From Ophiodon elongatus (lineage: Eukaryota; Chordata; Actinopteri; Perciformes; Hexagrammidae), in the NCBI GenBank assembly GCA_016806645.1, contig JACSYO010002116.1:5527001-5591000 (forward strand): 64,000 nt of DNA. Direction: 5' to 3'. The notes under the pieces were generated by a model, which saw only the letters and a list, made by a program, of their open reading frames with translations, made no database searches and was not told where the DNA came from. This document shows, in pieces, positions 48,401 through 59,299 of this stretch. Within the stretch, counting starts at the first letter, position 1. Every line of letters begins with the position of its first letter. A program made the translations under genes and the position numbers.

Positions 48401-49320
48401 CGTATCTGTACCTGGATCTTTGCTTGTGTTTGTAAGTAGATTGAGCGAACCTTGCTCGAGGAGACAGTGAAGACGCTCAACTCTTACTATGTGGAGGCCG
48501 AAAAAATTGGAGGTCAGTCGTACCTGGAAGGATGTCTGGCTTGTGCAACAGCTTATATCGTCTTCCTCTGCATGGAGACACGCTATGAGAAGGTAAACAA
48601 CAAAATGGTGAATTCTTTTTTTTTTTAGAGTTTGTTTTTGTATGGTTACTCAGTGTTTTCTTCTTTACAAAAGAGAATTCTATAGAAAACATGGTCATCA
48701 TTTCAGAGGCCACAGTCTGTTAAGACAACTTTTACACATTATGGATTGCAGAGCAAGCTCGATGAAACCTTAAGGGAAAAAACAAACAAAGTTTTTCGTG
48801 GTAGACTTGTGATGTATAGAAAAAAGATAAATATCCATTAATCCTTTTTTCTGACCCGCATATCATGTTTAGGATTGCAGGGGGCTATAGAGTCCATCCT
48901 AGCTCGTATTGGACGAGAGGAGAAGACCCTGTACATGTTGCCAGTCTTTCTCAAAACTAATAAATATAGACAAACAAGCAACAAACAAGCAATCCTTCCG
49001 TAACTTGCAAATGTCCATGTGAGGGCAAACCGGAACAGGCCCACACAGGCCTTGAGAGAACATGCAAACTCCACACAGAAAGGCCCCTGTGCTGCCATTA
49101 AAAATATTTAAACATTGAATAATTGTAATATTTAAATATTAAAATCAAGTCAATATCAATCATATCAATATCAAGAGAATTGAATAGATCTGTATCCTGT
49201 TAGCGTGCGTCGTTGTAGGAATATTCCAGCTCAACCACTATTCATGAACTGTACAGCTGGTTATTATATACTCCACTGCCCATCCTCAAGACTTATTTAC
49301 TCTCCATTGTTATGGAAGCC

Positions 49321-49376
<56 letters not shown>

Positions 49377-52300
49377 AGCACACACAAACATTCAATTGTG
49401 TGTTCTAATGCACTATGGCTCTCTGAGGTCAGAACACATGGTTATTTACACCTACTGACACAAGAGGCAGAGCCAAAATACAGAAGATACGATCTGATTC
49501 TCTCCTGCACAATGTTCGCCTCAGCTGTCCGTCCACTAGCTTTTACAACCAGATCTTAAGCCCACACCTGCGTGCCGGTGGGCAAGGCATAGCACGCAAA
49601 CTGTAACCTGAGTTTCCCTTCAGCAAAACCAATGTGTCCATCTTGAGAAAGGCCAGGTGATTAAAACTCTGTGTGGCTGTGTTGCAGCTTGTCACCACCT
49701 GAGATGGAACAAGAACATGCACATCGCAATCACATACAGTGAGTTTGATTAATCCTCTTGTGACTGTGTGGGTAGCTGCCAGAGTTTTTAGATGAAACTA
49801 GTGTGGCATGAAGTCCCAGCATGCCTCTATGTTCTGATCTCTGTCACCCACAGCATTCATCTCCCTAGTCTTGTTGCGTTTTGTAAGCATTTTTTTTTTA
49901 TCAAAGCAGTACACGGGTACTGCCAGGGAGCTTGACCGAGAAACACAAAAGGACTTGCTGCTGTGTTGAAGCCATGCATAGACGGCCTGGTCTGAGGCTC
50001 CTTTCATCTCCCTGTCAGCTGGGTGCTGCTCCATTGAGTCACTCAGATGCTATCAACCCCACCAGAGAGTTGTTTATTTACTTGTTTAACTTGATCATCT
50101 TGGCTGAATGATGACTGACGATGATCAAATGTACCCACCCAAGTTGATGCTGTTTGTGTAGGTACATGTGTGTGTGCTGATAAAGAGGCCACACACCAGT
50201 AAGCCTGGATCAGTGTGCAGATTCACTGGAGCTCCCACTGCTTACATCTCACCCTATCAAAGGGCACTGATTGCAGCAAGCAAGTCAGAACAGATACATG
50301 AGCGCAAAAGCATTTATAAAGCTTCCCTCACGCATACTATGTGTACTCCATCTACTATATTTTGTTCTTCTATTATTCACAAGAATGTGCCTGCACATAT
50401 GGGACTCACTCAGACACATGTATACGCACATAATTCCCTTTATATTGCACTTGGTGATGTAAACAACTTTCATTCTAGCAGAGGAATAAACACTCGTTGG
50501 CATGTGTGTGAAACACACTGTGACACCTTTGCTTCTTAGGCGATATACACACACACACCCACAAAACATTTCCCTGAAGGGCTGTCACAGACATGCCAGT
50601 ACAACTGTCATATTGTTGCGCTGTAGAGGATTGAGCTGCCCTGAGAGCTCGCTCGCAGTGAAAGGATTGGCCTTTTCCCTGGACCACAATAACCCCATTA
50701 GTCAGGCCTCTTTGTGTCTCTTGTTCTTCTCTTTGATGGAGTTTATAAGAAAAGACACAGTTTGTGTTGTGTTTGTTGAGATACAGTCATTGTTCCGCGA
50801 CGAATATTGATTGCTTTCTGCTTAGGTACACTTGACATAGATCTGACTGATTTAAAGCGGCTCAACGGTGCAAACCGATACCTTTTAATGTCTTCTCATG
50901 GCTTTTCACTGAGGAATTCCATGTCTTGTTTGCTCCCCGATTGTAACAGTATCCAGACATGTCATTGGAAAAGGCTCCTCTGCTTCTTCTTCTTCCAGTG
51001 GGAGACAGAAAGAAGTATTCGTCTGTGGTTTAGTCTCCACTAGCAGGGGTCACTATATTAGCAGCTGTGCCTGCAGCTGTAACAGGCCTTTGACATCCCA
51101 GAGGAGCGCTGCTCAGTGTGTTGCTCAGTCTCTATTGTTTTAATCTCTCAAGGCTGAGTGCTGCGCTGACCTTTAGTTAACTTACAAAAGGGGAAGTGAA
51201 TCTGCCATGTTTAATAAATCAGACACAAAAGTGTTACATCTCATTACAGCAAACTTCAAAGGATAATTGTAGTTTATAACTTGGATCCTTGTAGTTTTGA
51301 CAATTAATTGCTAAAAAAAAGTCTGGCGAAAGTACTCTGGCAATAATTCAGGTTTGAACATTTTTAAATACTAAGTTAGCCAGACTTTCAGGTGCCGCTA
51401 TGGTTAAATGTTTGCTTTGCTTCTAGCTTAACTGGACTCGTCATGCTCCCATATCTCAACAATTAACATGCTGACTAGAAACAAATATGCTAAAGCTACA
51501 AAAATAAGACCAAAGTTATCATAAACCAGTTGTGCCCCCTCCCTTTACAGTAGAATATACGTAATGCTGTGTGTTTTTTTTATTTTATTCTTTAAGTGAT
51601 AGAAATGTGTGTGGTTTTAGTACAGATAGACTAAAGATCGCACCTCCTTTCTAGAGTGGTGACAGTTCTCTCCGTGTACATGAGGCCCAGTGAAGCGTGG
51701 TTTAGCTGATTGACATGGTTAGGCAGAGGCATGGCACATCAGCATTGTTGGTGTCCACAGAAGCATAGCTGAGGCTGAATAAGATGCTCGAATGATGATG
51801 CTTTAACTAATATCTGTCCATTTAGCGTCATCGGGCATCAGTCAGCAGTCACTTGGTTGCTATCAGCAGCCCCATGGGACGACATCACAGTGTTTGCACA
51901 CTCTTCTAGTTGTCAGGGCAAACTGGAGTGCATTGGTAATGCGTGGGAGAATATATACAGGCATACTTGTTTGAATTTGTGTGCCAAGGCATTGCCTGAA
52001 CTCAGTGCTTAGATTCACTCCGCTGCTGCTTTGTGGTTTTTAGCACATTTGATGCAATACTCACTTGCAAAACTGAGAAATAAGTCCAGGGCCAATGCAG
52101 TCCAAATAAACTGTCCACCTGAACTTTTAGATTGTTTCCAAATTGGCCCGACAGTCAACCAAGGCATGACATTTAGCCTGAGAGAGCCATCTTTGGAATT
52201 AGGAACTAAAGCTTCCAAATGGAAAACTTCAGAAAGAGAAAAGCTCGTGCTCGTCAATTTTAGTAATTCAATTCATACAGACTTGCTTGACATGAGTGGA

Positions 52301-54313
52301 TTGGAACTATGTATAAAAATAACTGCCGTACTTAGAGCATAATGGAATTACTTTGAGTTTAGATTATAATGTTCAGGAAAAATAAAGATGGGCAATGACT
52401 TGAGAGAGTCAGTATCGAATGCCGCATGATTACTATGCGCAGAAGAATTTCAAACTAATTTCTTCCATTTTTCATTTTTTCCACCGAAGACAACACAAGA
52501 GGACGTTAAAGTTGCTGCAGCCGTGCCCTTGTTTAGCCTCTTTTAGGTACATGGTTATTACATGTAACATCGAGTGCACTTTGTAAAGCAATATGAAGGT
52601 AATGGATCCCCAGTTGGAATGTCTTTTCAAATTATTTTCTGCTAGATCACATGTTCTGCTTGTGTTTTTAGGTTTTCATTATGCCTCCAATGGTTCATAT
52701 CAAATCTGGATTATCTCCAAATGTACCTCTGTCCTTTTCTAACCCCTCCCGGCCCCCCTGTTTTACTCCAGGTGCTGAAGAAGATATCAGGTTACATCCA
52801 GGAGCAGAATGAGAAGATCTACGCTCCTAGAGGTCTGCTGCTAACAGACCCCATAGAGAGAGGAATGAGGGTTGTATCCTTCACTCATCTGCTGCTTTAA
52901 GTGTGTAACAAATAGATAAAGGATAAAGGGCAGTAGGGCATATAAAAGACTGAGAGGAGGTGACCATAGTTTAGAGGCTGCAGAAACCAGGCTTCATGAG
53001 TGGAAGGTCACCAGTTAGAATCACTGGAAGTGCTAGAAACATCTGGGTAGATAAATGAATATAACCTCTTCCTCATAAATTACCATCAAGGTACCCTTGA
53101 ATCAGGCACTTAAACTCCAGCTGCTGCAGAGGAGCTGTTCAATGGCCAACTGTCATTCCCAGGAGGAATTCTGAAGCAGGACAAGGCTGAAAAAAACATG
53201 CACGCTCCGTCAAATGTCCCTTAATAAGAAAAGGTGAAAAAGAAACAGGGTGATGTAATATAATAGTAGATGAAGGTGTGTATGCACTTGTGATGTTGTG
53301 CTTTCTTTGCTCAGGCAATCTTGTTCTTTTTTTTTTTCCTTCCAAAATAAGGTGCTCTATTACAATCATTTAAAATGTTTCTAACTAAAAGAGGCCAGAT
53401 ATGTGTCTCTTCGTGTCAGTCGGAGTGATCCCAGCACACTTCCTCATGTACTTAAAAGGCAGAGAGAGAGAGAGAGAATGTGTCCAGTAGACCATCACAC
53501 AGATCTGGCGCAAAGAACAAGCTCCAAGTCACAGGGCCAACCTATTACCGACACGTATTAGTCAATACAACCCTATACAATACGGTCTCTGTTTCTGAAA
53601 GCTAGTTGGAGACCTTATTCTCCCAAAGAACCACAAAGCATGTGTCTCACTTCTATCGCTTTGGGAACACAGTTTTTAGGCACATTGAAATCGGAAATCC
53701 ACACATCTAGTTTGAGTGCAATTGAGATATATTTACCTTATCATGAGTTGTTCCAAATTTGACAACCCTTATCAAGCAAAAAGAAGATGCAATTGTGTTC
53801 GGATCACCTTGGAGACCAGACTGAGACGGGATGAGCGGAGGTGGAGAAGGAGCAGCAGCAGACACAGTGACTTTGTGTGTGTTTTTGTTTTATTTTGCTC
53901 ATTCACACCAGTCACTGATCTCTCCCAAGTAGGAACATCTTAAGAGTACATCTCATCTGAGATCAGTTGTTTAGGCTGCGCACCCTCAGATTAACATGAC
54001 AACACTCTGGGATGAAAAATGAAGTGTGAGCAGTACAGAAACTTGTTGGTTTGAAAGTCTTGTAGTCTGCTATAGCTTTAAGCTTATAAGTGAGCAGAGG
54101 GTTTGGATATGACAGGATCCAGACTGTTGTCAGGGATTGTGGAACTGTATCTGCCAGCACTTTCTTAACCCTATATTTTAATACTCTCTCTGTCATGATG
54201 ATCCTTGACATTCTCCGTGTCCTCAGCTAGAGATCAGTGTGTTTGAAGACCGGGGCTCAGGCAGCTCCAGTCCTAGCAGCAGCATGTCGTCGGCAGGCAG
54301 CAGCGCTCGGTGA
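41934..54313 (+). CDS. golga7b: Golgin subfamily A member 7B, whole coding span (5 exons)
   Basis: This is a small GOLGA7/Erf4-family protein. Members are accessory subunits of DHHC palmitoyltransferases: GOLGA7 with DHHC9, GOLGA7B with DHHC5 (known for the family). They act at Golgi or plasma membrane. Exons 41934-41945, 47422-47547, 48440-48592, 52772-52873 and 54227-54313 join in phase to 159 residues plus TGA; human GOLGA7B is about 167. MATE followed by HNLQELR is the GOLGA7B-type start and differs from GOLGA7. The family core runs from about residue 20 (KVFVQRDYSEGT) to 140 (EISVFEDR) and includes YLEGCLACATAY. Cysteines 78 and 81 correspond to the palmitoylated pair of GOLGA7. The end is a serine/glycine-rich tail, somewhat shorter than in mammals. 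All junctions fall between codons. The ATG has A at -3 and G at +4. Confidence 0.95.
42451..42494. repeat. (TGA)n trinucleotide repeat
   Basis: About 14 TGA/TAA units with one TAA interruption, in golga7b intron 1. Confidence 0.94.
44575..44626 (-). tRNA. tRNA-like fragment (tRNA-derived SINE or pseudogene)
   Basis: On the minus strand TGGCAGAGCGCTG (44626-44614) resembles a polymerase III A box and GGTTCAAATCC (44585-44575) a B box, about 28 bases apart as in tRNA genes. I do not see a good acceptor stem or clear anticodon arm, so this is more likely a tRNA-derived SINE head or tRNA pseudogene than a working tRNA. Confidence 0.4.
45110..45385. repeat. Pyrimidine-rich low-complexity stretch
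   Basis: Mostly C and T with TTTCCTTTC-like motifs over nearly 280 bases in golga7b intron 1. Not a simple repeat of one unit. Confidence 0.75.
46209..46252. repeat. (CTCCCT)n and C-rich tract
   Basis: Polypyrimidine run ending in C8-G-C8; the complementary strand is G-rich. Confidence 0.9.
46672..47290 (-). mobile_element. CR1/L2-like LINE fragment, 5' truncated, antisense in golga7b intron 1
   Basis: On the minus strand the frame encodes the reverse transcriptase C-terminal region seen in L2/CR1 elements: AFISSRLDYCNALNSGIS, LQLIQNAAARLLTRTKTKDH, ITPVLASLHWLPVSFRIDFK and ILLLVFKALNNLAPSY. After frame damage, FAVWAPKLWNSLP follows. The 3' end reads AAAGGTGCTGTAGAAATAAA with a short (TTA)n tail at 46672-46681. 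The copy is truncated and broken, so it cannot move itself. It lies about 130 bases upstream of golga7b exon 2 and in the opposite orientation to that gene. Confidence 0.85.
47422..47547 (+). CDS. golga7b: golga7b coding exon 2
   Basis: The acceptor ends TGCTCAG (AG at 47420-47421) and the donor is GTGAGC at 47548. The 42 codons read FHNLQELRHNASLV, then TKVFVQRDYSEGTVCRFQAK and FPSDLDNR (residues 5-46). The KVF(V/I)QRDYS block is diagnostic of the GOLGA7 family. Confidence 0.95.
47548..48439 (+). other. golga7b: golga7b intron 2
   Basis: A GT-AG intron of 892 bases. I saw no repeat, RNA gene or other feature in it. Confidence 0.85.
48440..48592 (+). CDS. golga7b: golga7b coding exon 3 (palmitoylated cysteine motif)
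   Basis: The acceptor TTTGTAAGTAG (AG at 48438-48439) and donor GTAAAC at 48593 bound 51 codons, residues 47-97. It starts IERTLLEETVKTLN and contains EAEKIGGQSYLEGCLAC and FLCMETRYEK. Cys78 and Cys81 of the GCLAC motif correspond to the lipid-modified pair in GOLGA7. Confidence 0.95.
48850..49095 (+). repeat. Diverged teleost interspersed repeat
   Basis: AGGATTGCAGGGGGCTATAG, a block around CCTGTACATGTTGCCAGTCT and AGAACATGCAAACTCCACAC match the order of a very common fish repeat with a GGCTGGAGCCTATCCCAGC start. The class is uncertain. Confidence 0.65.
49323..49375. repeat. (CT)26 microsatellite in golga7b intron 3
   Basis: Pure CT run of 53 bases; a long homopurine-homopyrimidine mirror repeat of this type can form triplex (H-) DNA. 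Confidence 0.97.
52772..52873 (+). CDS. golga7b: golga7b coding exon 4
   Basis: The acceptor is TTTTACTCCAG (AG at 52770-52771) and the donor GTATCC at 52874. Thirty-four codons (residues 98-131) read VLKKISGYIQEQNEK, then IYAPRGLLLTDPIERGMRV, nearly identical to mammalian GOLGA7/GOLGA7B. Ending the exon after GTT restores V-LEIS with exon 5, matching human VIEIS. Confidence 0.95.
52874..54226 (+). other. golga7b: golga7b intron 4
   Basis: A GT-AG intron of 1.35 kb. Apart from a short GA-rich run near 53462-53480 I saw nothing distinctive in it. Confidence 0.8.
54227..54313 (+). CDS. golga7b: golga7b coding exon 5 (C-terminal tail)
   Basis: The acceptor is GTGTCCTCAG (AG at 54225-54226) and the stop TGA is at 54311-54313. 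The exon reads LEISVFEDR, then a serine/glycine-rich tail ending SSAGSSAR. The tail type is typical of GOLGA7B, and its low complexity makes small length differences from mammals unsurprising. Confidence 0.93.
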   Translation, partial: LEISVFEDRGSGSSSPSSSMSSAGSSAR

Positions 54314-55107
54314 CTGGAGGGGCAGCGCCAGGCTTACGGGTACCACCACAGGGGCAGCGGGACACTTACCAACATCCGCATGCTGAAACATGAGAGCACC
54401 AGGTTCTAAGACAAGTGGACAGCAAAAAGGCGAGGAGGTGATCCACAGCATTCACACTCTCCCTGCTGGGGCTTACAATGTACCACCTCGAGAACAGGAT
54501 CTGGCTTACACAAACACAACAGAACCCACACATAGACAGCAGTCGCATGTACGAGCCAGAGTGTCTGTGAGGGAATATATTTCACTCTCCAACAGCTATC
54601 CAAACCAAAATAATCACGATTTCTTTTGTTCCAAATTTTCTTTTCACCTTTTCTCTCATTCCATCACATCTGTTGTTTCCATGAGTCACAGCATCTCCAT
54701 CGTATGGCTGATTCAGCAGGCTTACCTTTGATTAGACCGGATATTTATGCTTGATTGTTTTCAGGGAAGTCACTGTCGCTATGTCTATCTGCTGACGCGT
54801 TGGCAGGGCAGTCTTAGGTCTGTACAGCAGCCCTGAATTCTGGAAGGAGGAAAACTCCCAGCCTCCTGGGAGACCCAATGTTCTCAGGTCTTGCTGAATG
54901 ATTGCATTCATGTCAGGTGGTTGGGGTAAAGCTGCTTTGAATGCTGGCAAATTGGGCCCGCTGTGGGACCGCTCAGTTCTATGCTCTGTTCACATGCATT
55001 TGGCTTCGATATCAAACAGCTAACAGAGAGCACCTTGGATGATTTATCCTTCGCATTCACAGCAGTGGATACTAGTGATCCACATCACAGCTGTAGGTCA
55101 CACTCCT

Positions 55108-55132
55108 ACACACACACACACACACACACACA
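55108..55132. repeat. (AC)n microsatellite
   Basis: AC run of 25 bases in the presumed golga7b 3'UTR. Confidence 0.93.
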
Positions 55133-55161
55133 AATGTAAAACAACGTGCCCAGGTATACTG

Positions 55162-55228
55162 TACATACATACATACATACATACATACATACATACATAC
55201 ATACATACATACATACATACATACATAC
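55162..55228. repeat. (TACA)n tetranucleotide array
   Basis: About 17 uninterrupted TACA units. The first unit overlaps TGTACATA (55160-55167), a perfect match to the Pumilio site consensus UGUANAUA if transcribed in the golga7b 3'UTR. Confidence 0.96.
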
Positions 55229-56047
55229 AAACAGACACTAGCAACATGCACACACATGCATATATATACACACACCAGTGGCTAGTGGCCATGTGTTCCT
55301 GCACACAGATTCTGGCAAACGTGGAGTTGGAGTCGACCTAGCCAGACAATATTCTCTGTGGTCTCAGCTCATTGGGAACGCAAGCAAAACCAGGCCCCCT
55401 AAGCCTGTGCTAGTTACCCTTGTAGTATGTACACGTATCCGGTGTGTTGTTTATGTGTCTGTGCCATCAGTCCCTGTCTTTCCTAGTGTGAGATAAGAGC
55501 TTGCCAATCATTAAGGAGACATCATAAAGCAAGGATCAGTGTCCCAAATGAGAGCCAAACACATTGACACATTTGGTTTCGTTGAAAGGAAATAGTGTGT
55601 GCTGTTATCTCTTCAGCTTGAATGTTACCAGTAGGACTGTTAATGGCGGCTGTGTATAAGAATCAGCACACTCAACGATCAATACCTCAATCAAAGAATA
55701 GACATCTAGAACATATTCTTTATTTGAAATGCACATGACAGGATTGAGAAATGCAGGAAGATGTTGCAGAAGAGGTCTCTCAGTTCATTGATGCCATCTG
55801 TCATTTGTCAGTTTTTGTCAGAGTTTTTATGTCATTTTGTCAGTGAAACACAGTTGTAGCTCCCTCTAGGGTCAGACTGACGAAGTTCTGAACGTCTGAA
55901 AGTAAAATCACTAAAAATGCTGAATGTAAAGACAAAGATGATAGATTAAATCCTTTCTAGCTCCTTAGTGAAACCATATATTCATCTAAAACTACTTATT
56001 CAAACTATCACACTGCCCTGCAGGTTCCTTTCTAGTACAATATCTTG

Positions 56048-56053
56048 AATAAA
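56048..56053 (+). terminator. golga7b: Candidate proximal poly(A) signal of golga7b
   Basis: An exact AATAAA 1.7 kb past the golga7b stop. No clear GT-rich element follows, so it is the weaker of the two candidates. Confidence 0.25.
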
Positions 56054-56196
56054 CTCTCAAGACAATGTAGCCTGAGGAGCCTACATTCTGTCTCTCTCTG
56101 TAGGAAATAGTGCATCCTGTCTGGCTTCTGTGTGTGCGGAGGCTGAGGACACAAAAGATGATCGTTATGTTGCAAAAATGTTGAAGCCAGTCGACA

Positions 56197-56201
<5 letters not shown>

Positions 56202-56236
<35 letters not shown>
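56202..56236. repeat. (CA)n microsatellite
   Basis: CA run of 35 bases in the presumed golga7b 3'UTR. Confidence 0.94.
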
Positions 56237-56241
<5 letters not shown>

Positions 56242-58022
56242 GTCTAACCAAAGACAAGAACTGAAAAAGCTAAATCCCTGTTTTAGTGTCTGCATATTTT
56301 ATTTCTGGTACCACAGTTTCTGTCTCCTTTATTTTTCCAATTTCAGTTTTGTTTTCTTTCAACTCACGTCATAACACGATCTCTAAATCAACTCCGGAAG
56401 TGTAGCCCTTTGCCTGTTCTTTAGCCACAGTTAGCTTTGCGAAAACCCTCAGCAGAGCCTCTGCCTTGCAACCAGCCATAGTTTGATTTCAACTTGACCT
56501 TTTACTTCCTGGATGATTGAGAGGAACTGACAAAGACCACAGCAGTTGTGTTCAGTTGTGCTTGTGTTCAGCCTCCTGTTCTTTTTGATGCCTTCATGTT
56601 TCATCCCAGTGGAAATGGATACCCAACCTGGAGCTGATGGACTGACCAATTACAAACTGACTCAACACTGCCAATTAGCGGATAAAGGAGCTCATTGGAC
56701 AATGTATAAAGAAAAAGAAACAATGCATGTGTACAGGTGAAGAAGTGCACTGTACATGCTTGTCAATGATTACCCATGCTGAGTTTGTGAAGTGTAAAGA
56801 AGAGGACGGAAATGCCATAATGCTATTTAATTTCAAATTGTCACTGTTGCCCTAAATACATTTTTAACGTTTTGATATTCTCTCTAATTTGGGCATCATG
56901 TGACAGAGCAGCTAAAGCATATCGTCTGTACAGCTGTGAGTTGCTGCATCTTCAGTAAAATGAAGATAATGTTTAATTTTGTCCTAAATAATGGTGATAA
57001 TGTAGCTTATGATATTGTTAGTAATAATCACAATGTCAGTTATTATTGTGATGATGATGATGCTCAGAGGGAACATCTAAAGGTCTTAAAGGATATGTTC
57101 AGGGATACGTAGCCATGCTAACGGCTCTAGATTGGCACCATTGGTCTGACACCCAGCCATATATACATTAAAAGAGCAGGTACAATTACAGGAGGAATGT
57201 TTCAACGGCTCTATATGGATGTGTGAGTAGTGTATTTACTGTAGATAAACAACAACAAAAAACTGAGCCCATCCTTTAAGTCTAAGGTGAAAAAGAAGCA
57301 CTGTGTGCCATGTTTTCAGGCATTATGTAGCTTGTTCTTTCAAGAACGACTTCTTTGATTTATGACGACAACCAAGGGAGTGAAGATTAAGATATTAAAT
57401 GTATTCTCGTAAAAAAGATGTGCATTGAGATATGTGTATATTATCACAGAGAAGATTAAACTTTGGATACTTGAGCCTCTATCATGCTGACTATTAAGAT
57501 AACCTCTGTGCCAACAGTTTAGAGGAGAGGCGGCGATATAAAACCTGCGGGCCAACTGATGATGTATAGTCCATTTCTGTATGTAAATTCCCACATTTTC
57601 TATATTTATCTTGTACTGTATTTGAGAGTGCAGCAAGTTCGTTCAGACATGTGGAGTCATCAGTACTGTATGTATGTTATGCTGTTACAAGTGAGAGATC
57701 ATTCATAGTGCAATATGATGTCTTCCTAAAAATGTAAAAGATGATGTGTAGAGTCTTGGTACCAGCTTCTTTGAGTTGCTTGGACAAAAACTGCATTGAT
57801 GTTAAATGCTGCATGATGTGTGTGTAAACAAAGTGAGTGCCAGATGACAAGAAGCGAAATCCCTGATCAACAAAGTCCCTCGGTTATGCTGCTAAGAGAG
57901 AGGAATTTATATCTTATGTTGATGCTGTTTATGTGTTTACATCAAATAATTTACATATTTTTTTTTCTCAAAGCTGATTATTATTCAGAGCCTGTGGAGA
58001 GGAGTTTCACCTCAAAGAGATG

Positions 58023-58028
58023 AATAAA
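58023..58028 (+). terminator. golga7b: Candidate distal poly(A) signal of golga7b
   Basis: An exact AATAAA followed within about 10-25 bases by GTGTGATT and TTGTTGG, a plausible GT-rich downstream element. It lies 3.7 kb past the golga7b stop; its link to golga7b is inferred. Confidence 0.45.
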
Positions 58029-58130
58029 GTGTGATTAAGTTGTTGGAAAGAGAATTATTGTGATTGCAGGCGGCTGTTGGTATATAACAATGTTCATCTC
58101 ATAGTGTTTAGAAACTCATTTGAGGCAATG

Positions 58131-58211
58131 CTCTCTCTCTCTCTCTCACTCACTCACTCACTCTCTCACTCTCACACTCTCTCACTCTCACACTCACACA
58201 CATACACACAC
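58131..58211. repeat. Compound (CT)n / (CACT)n / (CA)n repeat
   Basis: CT run followed by CACT units and then CA units, about 80 bases in all. Confidence 0.93.
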
Positions 58212-58483
58212 TTTTCTGGATGTCCACAGAAGGAAACTCCACAATGAGACCAAGTCGTATCACCTGAGGTGGTCAGGACTGGAAGGTAAACTCTTGGTCC
58301 TTAATTTTGAGGTTATACTTTACTTGAGTGTGTCCATTTGTTGCTACTATCTACTTCTAATCCACAACATTTTGTACATTTATTTGACAACGTTAGTTAC
58401 TTTACAGATTAAGATTTTAAATACCAAAGATAAATCAACTAATGAATTATGAAGTTGTATTATTATGGATTAAGCTACCAGCA

Positions 58484-58484
<1 letters not shown>

Positions 58485-58525
<41 letters not shown>

Positions 58526-58532
58526 TTATATA
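58485..58532. repeat. (TA)n microsatellite
   Basis: Pure TA from 58485 to 58517 with an AT-rich imperfect continuation. Confidence 0.94.
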
Positions 58533-59299
58533 GAATATAAAAGATAGCCCCAGCTTTACCACTGCCAACATCAGGGATGTACACATTAACACATAACCAA
58601 TTATGATCCAGTGATTTGATGTTTATGATTATGAATTGGCCCAGTCCGCATAATGATTACTTTTGTTTTTATCTTGGTTCCAGTTTAGATGCTTTAAAGA
58701 TTTGCCTTAAGGATCACCAAAGATTGAATTTAAAAATCATCTTTTGGGTTTTTCAGTTTTTATATAAAGTAACACCAAAAAACTACACAAATGGATTTTT
58801 TTCCGTAAACATATGACTTTGACTGAAGAAATAATTTTGCAACAGCTTTGTGACTAATACATAATTGTAATCAACTCTTCATCACAACAATTATTTTGTA
58901 AGTTCAGTATGGGTACAATGTTATGCCTACAGACGTTTTAATGAACCCGAAGGAGAGCATTAAAGTGTATATAATAAGTATTTCTCCTTGTGACTGATGG
59001 TTATAATTACAAATTGGCACCATATAGAGTGTGCCAAATTAGTCATTACAGTAACAGTGTATGTCTGTAATGTACTTTCAAGCTGAATAAAACCTAAAAA
59101 CATGATCATTCTGGAGTTATAAAAACAATTATAATAATAAGATTTCTGAGCACATATTTGGACATTAATATGCCTCATGGGTATATATTATCCGAAAGTG
59201 TCACATTGAATCTAAAAGTATGTGTAGGATGTCTGTTTTTTTTTTTTAGATTTGTCCGAGTTGTGACTTGGAGTATGATTTTTTATATTTATTGTGGCC

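Larger units (their letters stand above)
48593..52771 (+). other. golga7b: golga7b intron 3
   Basis: A GT-AG intron of 4.2 kb. It contains a diverged interspersed repeat at about 48850-49095 and a 53-base (CT)n array at 49323-49375. Around 51440-51500 there is a short fragment resembling the repeat at 38560. A 103-codon plus-strand open frame at 52031-52342 has no recognisable similarity. Confidence 0.8.
54314..58045 (+). other. golga7b: Probable long 3'UTR of golga7b
   Basis: No coding signal appears between the stop and an AATAAA at 58023-58028 that is followed by GT-rich sequence, which fits a 3.7 kb 3'UTR. An earlier AATAAA lies at 56048-56053. The stretch includes (CA)n arrays at 55108 and 56202 and a (TACA)n array at 55162-55228. 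Extent is inferred. Confidence 0.45.

Noticed and set aside
52031..52342. 103-codon plus-strand frame in golga7b intron 3
   Set aside because: No similarity recognised, antisense frame also open, and RNA of this region is removed with the intron.
55162..55228. CRISPR-like regular array
   Set aside because: A simple tetranucleotide microsatellite with no spacers, in a vertebrate genome.
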